Source: Dryocola boscaweniae
GTDB lineage: Bacteria > Pseudomonadota > Gammaproteobacteria > Enterobacterales > Enterobacteriaceae
Assembly (NCBI RefSeq): GCF_025215095.1
Contig: NZ_JALHAP010000079.1
Location: 267,872-331,871 of the forward strand
DNA length: 64,000 nt
Direction: 5' to 3'
Below, piece after piece: positions 58,600 to 64,000 of this stretch; within the stretch, counting starts at the first letter, position 1, and each line of letters begins with the position of its first letter. A program made the translations under genes and the position numbers. Under the pieces are notes generated by a model that saw nothing but the letters and a program-made list of their open reading frames with translations, was not told the origin of the DNA and ran no database searches.

Positions 58600-58740
58600 T
58601 TTGCGTGTCCAGCCTGTCCACTGTCTATATATAATATTAAAAATAAAAAATAATTATATTTATTATATAGATACCTCCTCTCTGTGCACATTCATATAGG
58701 AACAACGTTATGGACACGGGGTGGGCAACGCTGTCCATAA
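58600..58740. other. AT-rich tract flanked by GTCCA repeats, possible phage replication or control region
   Basis: GTGTCCAGCCTGTCCAC (about 58605) and, beyond an almost pure A/T tract with imperfect CTATATATAATA/TATTATATAG arms, TGGACACGGGGTGGGCAACG and CTGTCCA (about 58710-58735). This resembles the ori/control intervals of P4-like satellite phages. It contains no gene I can support. Confidence 0.4.
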
Positions 58741-58787
58741 TTTACCATTTGTTGGGTAAAACTGAGGTTTGGCGTGGTGAGATCGGT

Positions 58788-59012
58788 ATGGAAAAATTCG
58801 GATGCTACGTGTTTTCGCTGGTTGTATTCGGACGCCGTCCGAAAATAGCAGGTTTGAGACCTGTCCCTCCTCGGTGTTGGTCAGATTATGCATTTTTCTA
58901 CGTGCTTTTTGTGACTCAACATTTTGGCATGGCACAACGTGTGATTACGTTAGAGTGTGGAGCGTGTCAAATCGACGATTTTATAGAGAATAGCATTACC
59001 GAAAGGCGTTGA
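58788..59012 (+). pseudogene. Possible P4-like ash/regulatory region remnant
   Basis: A frame starting at ATG 58788 (MEKFGCYVFSLVVFGRRP) gives 74 residues, with two other overlapping frames in the same stretch. The wording GCIRTPSENSRF in a second frame and SDYAFFYVLFVTQHFG in the first recall the overlapping, often frameshifted ash (epsilon) region of P4-like prophages. I am not sure any of these frames is translated. The 119 bp after it hold no gene. Confidence 0.3.
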
Positions 59013-59131
59013 GGCAGGCGGTAAGGCATCGCCGCCAGGGATAGCCTCTTTGGCATTTTGCTGCTTCCGCCTGGTCGGGCAAGCCATGGAACAGGGATGC
59101 TTTTATTGCTATCTCTACGCGAGGGGAGCAA

Positions 59132-59596
59132 TTATTTATATCTGGTTTTTACCATCTCACCACTTTTTTTTACTCGATATATTCCGTTATCGGCCCAAAA
59201 AGCCATTCCGGTATTTTTACCGTTTTTAACAAACATGAAAGAGTTTTTATCAATACAGTTTTTTGGTGGTTTCATATCTTTAAAACAAAGCCTGTCGTAA
59301 CCATCAGTTTCTTTGTAGCCATCTCCGAAATCCCAAAAAATGACAGTAAAAGATCCATCTGAATCTGGTCTAGGGATACCGTATTTTTCTTTTAACATAT
59401 CCTTGTTTTTGAGCCACCAGTCTATTTTCCTTTTATCAGTGAAAGGAAACGTTTTAACTAAAACAGAACTAAAATTTCCATCCTCATGAACCGCAACGAT
59501 TTCCACTGGGCGTAGATATAACCGGATAACGTAAGCGAGCAGAGCACAGCCAACCAGAAGGAGGACGAAGAGCTTCTTTTTATTTCTGAATATCAT
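59132..59596 (-). CDS. DUF943 family membrane-anchored protein, likely type VI immunity protein
   Basis: The product is 154 residues from ATG 59596 (MIFRNKKKLF), with an N-terminal membrane anchor (FVLLLVGCALLAYVI) and a periplasmic domain with two Cys (RLCFKDM, PKNCIDK). The layout and the blocks VKTFPFTDKRKIDWWLKN and GYDRLCFKDM fit DUF943, an enterobacterial family that accompanies type VI secretion effectors. It overlaps the 3' end of the DUF3289 gene by 17 bp, as expected for an effector-immunity pair. Function is inferred from family and context. Confidence 0.75.
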   Translation of the reverse strand: MIFRNKKKLFVLLLVGCALLAYVIRLYLRPVEIVAVHEDGNFSSVLVKTFPFTDKRKIDWWLKNKDMLKEKYGIPRPDSDGSFTVIFWDFGDGYKETDGYDRLCFKDMKPPKNCIDKNSFMFVKNGKNTGMAFWADNGIYRVKKSGEMVKTRYK

Positions 59597-60428
59597 TACG
59601 TTCCCCGGAAATTTCAATTGTGGCTTCAATATTTGTCATGAAGGGTTTGAAACTAAACTGATTGAATCGCTGGAGCACAAACCATATACGGAAAAAACGG
59701 AACTGGTTGAACTTGAATTTTGAAATGTCGTCAACATCAAGGCCAAAGTGATCCTGAACTTTGTAATGTAAAACTGCACGGTAGCGATTATTATTAATCT
59801 GTAAGGACTTTATGGTGATATGCGTCGCCCAGGTATCGTGAACGGTTATCCCCATACCGTTAAAGTTATCCTGGAATCTGTCGAATTTTGGTAATTTACC
59901 TTGGCGGATAGCCGCTCTTAGAGCATCTTTTTTATCCGTTGGAATGTATCGTTGTTCCCAGTTAATGCTGTTTTTAAGTACATCTTCCAGCAAAAGACGG
60001 GTGCTGTTTCTCGTCCTGTCATTAAGAACATGCTCCTTTAAAGCCCTTTCCAACACCACATCACGAAAGGGGGTGCCGTTGCCGTTCTGCATGTGGGTGA
60101 TCATCTTTTCGATCAGATGGCTGTAAGGTCCATATACCGAAAAAAGGCGGGAGAGCTGGCGGAACTCATCAAACAGGATCGCAGTGCACTGCTGGTGGGT
60201 AATTTTCTCACCCTCTCCACGGGAGCCATAAAACATAGATTGAGGCTGATTGAACGGAGTGATCTTTGTTAATGTGTAGGGGTTGGCCCTGGTGGAAACG
60301 TCCACCAGCCCGTAATGGGTTTTCAGTTGTGCTTCGGTTAAATCCCTGCAGCGCATATCACTGGCGCTGTAGTCGTCCATCCATTTTTGGGTTTTGAATA
60401 TGGTGCAGGGAAACTGTAGTGCGGCCAT
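59580..60428 (-). CDS. DUF3289 (YPO3983-type) protein, likely type VI effector
   Basis: The product is 282 residues from ATG 60428, with AAGGAATG upstream. The blocks DMRCRDLTEAQLKTHYGL, HQQCTAILFDEFRQLSRLFS and DTWATHITIKSLQINN...YRAVLHYKVQDHFGLD fit DUF3289. This family is found at the C-terminus of, or beside, VgrG/PAAR-type effectors and as stand-alone genes next to DUF943 partners. No vgrG, hcp or PAAR gene lies in the window, so this is an orphan module. The 137 bp upstream are non-coding. Confidence 0.75.
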   Translation of the reverse strand: MAALQFPCTIFKTQKWMDDYSASDMRCRDLTEAQLKTHYGLVDVSTRANPYTLTKITPFNQPQSMFYGSRGEGEKITHQQCTAILFDEFRQLSRLFSVYGPYSHLIEKMITHMQNGNGTPFRDVVLERALKEHVLNDRTRNSTRLLLEDVLKNSINWEQRYIPTDKKDALRAAIRQGKLPKFDRFQDNFNGMGITVHDTWATHITIKSLQINNNRYRAVLHYKVQDHFGLDVDDISKFKFNQFRFFRIWFVLQRFNQFSFKPFMTNIEATIEISGERNDIQK

Positions 60429-60565
60429 CGTGATACATTCCTTGTGTTATCGTCCGTTGTAATCTTCACAGGGAATAATATGCGGTGAAAGGTCAGAGTG
60501 TAAACGTTGTACAGCCCCTGCCCGTAATTTTTTACCGATTACGGACAGGTGGGATAGTGGACGCC

Positions 60566-60985
60566 CTACGCTCTCAGGACATCATCAAAATGCCATGTGG
60601 CATCTTTCAGACTGCCGGGGATCTTCTGCGCGATGCCTTTTGCATCGGTGGCCCGCGTCTGGATCTCAATATTGTCAATCCGCACGTCTGTACGCTGTGA
60701 AACCTGCCGGGATGAATTGCTGATAGCGTTGCTGGTCATGGACGTAATCGGAGTGCTTGCCGCTGCCTGTAACTGCACCTGACCGCCATACGTCATATCA
60801 TGCGCTGGTGGCGCTGGCATAACGGGTTTTGCTTCGCTCTCGGCCTTCGCTACTTCGTCCTCGCCCATGCCGAACCAGCCTTTCACCTTCTGCCAGGCTT
60901 TACCGATTTCACCAAAGCCTTTCAGGGTAATACCCACGACTTTATCAATCAACTTTTCCAGCCCGTTTCACAGTTCGGCTATTTC
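60566..60985 (-). pseudogene. Phage tail tape-measure protein, C-terminal remnant
   Basis: The 128-codon frame (LEKLIDKVVGITLKGFG...; TSNAISNSSRQVSQRTDVRIDNIEIQTRATDAKGIAQ) matches the C-terminus of P2/Mu-like tape-measure proteins. There is no proper start: it can only begin at a TTG (60952), and just upstream the frame reads GLEK preceded by N and a TGA where a Trp codon would be expected. The rest of the large gene is missing. It marks a decayed prophage joined to foreign sequence near 60965-60985. Confidence 0.7.
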
Positions 60986-61217
60986 CTTGCCTACGCTGGC
61001 TTCGGGTTGATGGTATTGCGTATTTCTTTCGACCAGTTAGCTTAATAAAAGGATCTTCATCAATATTATCTAACGTAATAGTAAAATGTCGGCCTAAACT
61101 TTTCTTGAAATCCGCCAATGGCATGTAATGCTTTGTATCAAAGAATGTATTTGGTTGTTCGATGAGTTTCAATAAATAATCGGCATCTGTGCTTCTAACC
61201 TCCAGCAGTATAAGCAA
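60945..61217 (-). pseudogene. Mosaic gene fragment fused to the tape-measure remnant
   Basis: About 62 codons (LEVRSTDADYLLKLIEQPN...FTITLDNIDEDPFIKLTGRK) look like a real coding segment. They then run out of frame into the tape-measure remnant (basic tail ending RAGKVD). The only start is a TTG. On the plus strand the same junction reads FGYFLAYAGFGLMVLRIS and stops at 61045, like the tail of a membrane protein. I read the region as a joint of at least two gene fragments. Confidence 0.4.
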
Positions 61218-61649
61218 CTGTATTGCCCGTCTCGTTGGGGTGTTTTTATCTTATTGTCAGGGTATAAGGCAGAAAAATAATTAGCGTTATCACTCCTGTT
61301 AGGAATGGATCCTCCGCGAAAGATGTTTTTACATTGTTTTAATGTGATTCGATTTGACGAGATCTGCGTGAAGAATTTCCTGAAAAAAAACGGCCTGCTC
61401 GGCCGTTAAAAGAATGACTCAATCTATGTTTGGGATGGGACAGGCATCCTTGCCCCTGTGGCTTTCCCTATGGAACGCCTTCAGTGTGTTGTCGTCAGCT
61501 TTTGCCGTCAACCCTTGTTTTATTGATTCTTTTGGGATGTAACCAGTCGCGATAATGGCCGATAGGTTATGAACAGACAGCGGATGATTAACACTGAATA
61601 CCTGACGACAATATCATGCAATAACCTTAGTATATTTCACGAGACGTTT
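61218..61649. other. Non-coding interval before the inverse autotransporter
   Basis: 432 bp with no supported gene. It contains the minus-strand terminator listed below and, in its last 100 bp, presumably the promoter of the inverse autotransporter gene; no clear -35/-10 stands out. Confidence 0.5.
61383..61410 (-). terminator. Intrinsic terminator (minus strand)
   Basis: On the minus strand AACGGCC, GAGCA and GGCCGTT are followed by eight T residues. No minus-strand gene in the window reads into it, so it may belong to a lost gene. Confidence 0.7.
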
Positions 61650-64000
61650 ATGGCATTATTCAATTCTACTCGTTTGTCTGGTTTTGTCGTCTGGGCGAAT
61701 ATATTTACACAACTCACCTTTCCTCTGGCCGCTTCATTCTCTTCGACTGCTGCGGCATCAGAAAGTCACTTTTTGAATCAAAAAACAGATATTTTATCGT
61801 TGCCGGTTCGCCCTTATATTCTGGATGAAGGGGAAACGGTTAATACGGTGGCGGATAAATTTAATATTAATGCCGAACAGTTACGACGATTGAATCAGTT
61901 CCGTACGTTCAGAAATGGCATTGAGCATCTTCAGCGGGGGGATGAACTGGATGTCCCGCTTGCGCCATTACCTTCCGTGAAATGGGAGGGTAACAACTCA
62001 GATGCAGCCTCTGATGACCAGACGCAAAAAGTAGCGAGTTTTATGTCGGGCGCAGGGAATTTTCTGACCAGTAATCCGAATGTGGACGCTGTAACGTCTA
62101 TGGCCCGAGGGATGGTAGCAAGCGAGTCCAGCAGTCAGATTCAGCAATGGCTTAGCCAGTTTGGCACCGCTCGCGTACAGCTGGACACGGATAAAAATTT
62201 TTCGCTCAAAGGTTCGCAATTTGATCTATTGGTACCTTTATATGAGAAAAAGAACTGGCTGGCCTTCACGCAGGAAAGTTTACATCGGACTGACGACAGA
62301 ACTCAGTCCAGTCTGGGGTTTGGCCTGCGTTGGTTAAACGATGGCTGGCTACTGGGTGGTAATACCTTTCTGGATTATGACCTTTCCCGGGAGCATGCCC
62401 GGGCAGGGCTGGGACTGGAATACTGGAGAGATTTCCTCAAGCTGGGGGCAAATAGCTATTTACGCCTGACAAGATGGAAGAATTCACCGGATGTTGAAGA
62501 TTATGAGGAGCGTCCGGCGAACGGTTGGGATATTCGCGCACAGGCCTGGCTGCCGGCTCTGCCGCAGCTGGGGGGGAAAGTAACTTATGAACAATACTAC
62601 GGTAAGGAAGTTGCTCTGTTTGGAAAGGATAATCGTCAGCGCGATCCACATGCTATCACGGCTGGCATTAGCTATACGCCTATTCCTCTGTTAACTCTCA
62701 GCGCTGAGCAGCGCCAGGGAGAGGCAGGGAAAAACGCCTCTCTTTTGGGCGTGGAAATGAACTATCAACTGGGCGTACCGTGGCGGCGTCAGGTTGATCC
62801 GAATGCGGTGGCTTCAATGCGTAGCCTGGCTGGAAGTCGTTACGACCTGGTGGAGCGTAATAACAACATCGTGCTGGAATATCGTAAAAAGGAAGTCATT
62901 CATCTGCACACAGCGGATCTGGTTACCGGCCAGCCGGGGGAACAGAAATCGTTAAATGTCTCTGTAACCAGCAAGTATGGACTTGCCCGTATTGACTGGA
63001 GTGCTGCGCCACTGCTGGCAATGGGTGGAAAGATAGTACAGGACAAAAACGGTTACAGCGTATTGCTGCCACCGTATCAGTTTGCAGCACAGGGCGTGAA
63101 TACTTATACCATAAGCGGCGTGGCGGTAGACAGTAAGGGAAATCAGTCAGATCGGAGCGAAACACAGGTTACAGTACTGGCGCCGACGATAAATCAACAA
63201 AACACGACTTTTACGCCGGCAGACAGCACGCTACCTGCGGACGGAAAAAGTTCTCAGGTGTTGACGTTAACGCTAAAAGACGAGAATAACCATCCGGTGG
63301 ATATGAATGCGTCTGATATCACGCTGGATACGGGCAAGTTGAAGAGTACCACAGTCTCATCCCTGTTAAGAAAGGCGGCCGGCGTGTACTCCACCACAGT
63401 GACGGCGGGAACTGACAAAGAAATGGTAATGTTGACGCCACAGGTAAGCGGTATAACGCTATCGTCAGCGAAGGTGGCAATGATGCCATCAATACCTGCG
63501 CAGGCAACCTCCCTTGTTACTACCGACAGCACCGCTTATCACTCCGGCGGCACCATGCAGGTAACGGTAATGCTGAAGGATGCGGCGGGTAACGCGGTGA
63601 GCGGAGCGGCCTCTGCCCTGACCGCAGAGACGGTAACGGTGGCGAATGCAGAGCAGAAGGACGGTAGCTGGAAGGACAACGGTGACGGAACATACAATGC
63701 GGCTTATACGGCGACCGTGGCGGGTACAGGACTGAAGGCAGCCCTGAAGCTGAACGGCTGGAAAGGTCAGTCCGAGTCGGCGGCCTACGCTATCACCTCT
63801 TCCCAACCGGCACAGGAAACTTCCCTCATTACTACCGACAACGCTGCTTATATCTCCGGCGGCACCATGCAGATAACGGTAATGCTGAAGGATGCGGCGG
63901 GTAACGCGGTGAGCGGAGCGGCCTCTGCCCTGACCGCAGAGACGGTAACGGTGGCGAATGCAGAGCAGAAGGACGGTAGCTGGAAGGACAACGGTGACGG
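61650..64000 (+). CDS. Inverse autotransporter (intimin/invasin type), 3' end beyond window
   Basis: ATG 61650 opens a frame that stays open to the last base (783 codons seen). The order is: signal peptide (MALFNSTRLSGFVVWANIFT... to about residue 36); LysM domain (about residues 54-105, YILDEGETVNTVADKF); the InvE-type beta-barrel (about 125-385, QLDTDKNFSLKGSQFDLLVP, GLGLEYWRDFLKLGANSY); the linker GSRYDLVERNNNIVLEYRK; then an Ig-like domain and Big_1 repeats. This is type Ve secretion: an outer-membrane barrel with an exposed C-terminal adhesin arm. The ribosome site is weak (ACGAGAC). Likely an adhesin on the island. Confidence 0.92.
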   Translation, partial: MALFNSTRLSGFVVWANIFTQLTFPLAASFSSTAAASESHFLNQKTDILSLPVRPYILDEGETVNTVADKFNINAEQLRRLNQFRTFRNGIEHLQRGDELDVPLAPLPSVKWEGNNSDAASDDQTQKVASFMSGAGNFLTSNPNVDAVTSMARGMVASESSSQIQQWLSQFGTARVQLDTDKNFSLKGSQFDLLVPLYEKKNWLAFTQESLHRTDDRTQSSLGFGLRWLNDGWLLGGNTFLDYDLSREHARAGLGLEYWRDFLKLGANSYLRLTRWKNSPDVEDYEERPANGWDIRAQAWLPALPQLGGKVTYEQYYGKEVALFGKDNRQRDPHAITAGISYTPIPLLTLSAEQRQGEAGKNASLLGVEMNYQLGVPWRRQVDPNAVASMRSLAGSRYDLVERNNNIVLEYRKKEVIHLHTADLVTGQPGEQKSLNVSVTSKYGLARIDWSAAPLLAMGGKIVQDKNGYSVLLPPYQFAAQGVNTYTISGVAVDSKGNQSDRSETQVTVLAPTINQQNTTFTPADSTLPADGKSSQVLTLTLKDENNHPVDMNASDITLDTGKLKSTTVSSLLRKAAGVYSTTVTAGTDKEMVMLTPQVSGITLSSAKVAMMPSIPAQATSLVTTDSTAYHSGGTMQVTVMLKDAAGNAVSGAASALTAETVTVANAEQKDGSWKDNGDGTYNAAYTATVAGTGLKAALKLNGWKGQSESAAYAITSSQPAQETSLITTDNAAYISGGTMQITVMLKDAAGNAVSGAASALTAETVTVANAEQKDGSWKDNGD
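63501..64000 (+). repeat. Tandem 312-bp Big_1 (Ig-like) repeats in the inverse autotransporter
   Basis: Unit 1 spans 63501-63812 and unit 2 starts at 63813 and is cut by the window edge. The period is 312 bp, or 104 residues. From 63875 to the window end the second unit looks base-for-base identical to the first (over 120 bases), so recent duplication or gene conversion is likely, and repeat number may vary between strains. Confidence 0.92.

Overview
The window is chromosomal DNA of a member of the Enterobacteriaceae. Gene order, protein lengths and start choices follow the Escherichia coli nlpD-to-ssrA segment, read in the opposite direction to the MG1655 map. The genus cannot be fixed from the sequence alone. 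It is not E. coli: it has an extra zinc-type ABC transporter, a second (long-type) 2-isopropylmalate synthase, a porin/DUF2057/murQ/murP operon and several surface-protein genes.

Layout. 1-16 kb is conserved core: the 3' end of nlpD, then rpoS facing mutS directly; mltB; a Zur-box-controlled four-gene metal ABC transporter operon that begins with a tiny membrane-protein ORF; pncC-recA-recX-alaS-csrA; tRNA-Ser(GCU) plus three identical tRNA-Arg(ACG) genes; yqaB and yqaA. 16-39 kb carries gshA, the sRNA gene micA (minus strand), luxS, an AraC-type regulator facing a leuA2-type gene, emrB-emrA-emrR, ygaH-ygaZ, a ygaY-like MFS gene, proX-proW-proV with REP elements, nrdF-E-I-H with paired NrdR boxes, ygaM, ygaC, alaE, a yghW-like gene, a DUF2158 gene, a candidate 2H phosphoesterase and ygaP.

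38.4-43.7 kb is a MurNAc-recycling locus: a MurR-type RpiR regulator is divergent from an operon of an outer-membrane porin, a DUF2057 protein, the etherase MurQ and the PTS permease MurP. CRP-like and palindromic operator-like sites lie between them. From 43.9 to 56 kb the window is devoted to the cell surface: a FadL-family protein, a 3228-residue AIDA-type autotransporter with a duplicated module of about 660 residues, and a small beta-barrel protein.

56.2-58.2 kb holds four small genes of unknown role, including a divergent ribbon-helix-helix regulator. At 58.36-58.52 kb I see what looks like the tmRNA (ssrA) transcription terminator, a 16-base remnant of the ssrA 3' end and a pair of direct repeats. 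This is the expected signature of the far end of an ssrA-integrated genomic island, which would run from there past the right edge. The island-side sequence fits that reading: an AT-rich region with repeats, a DUF3289/DUF943 pair (likely type VI effector and immunity protein), a broken phage tape-measure gene, and an inverse autotransporter (intimin/invasin type) with near-identical Ig-like repeats that runs off the window.
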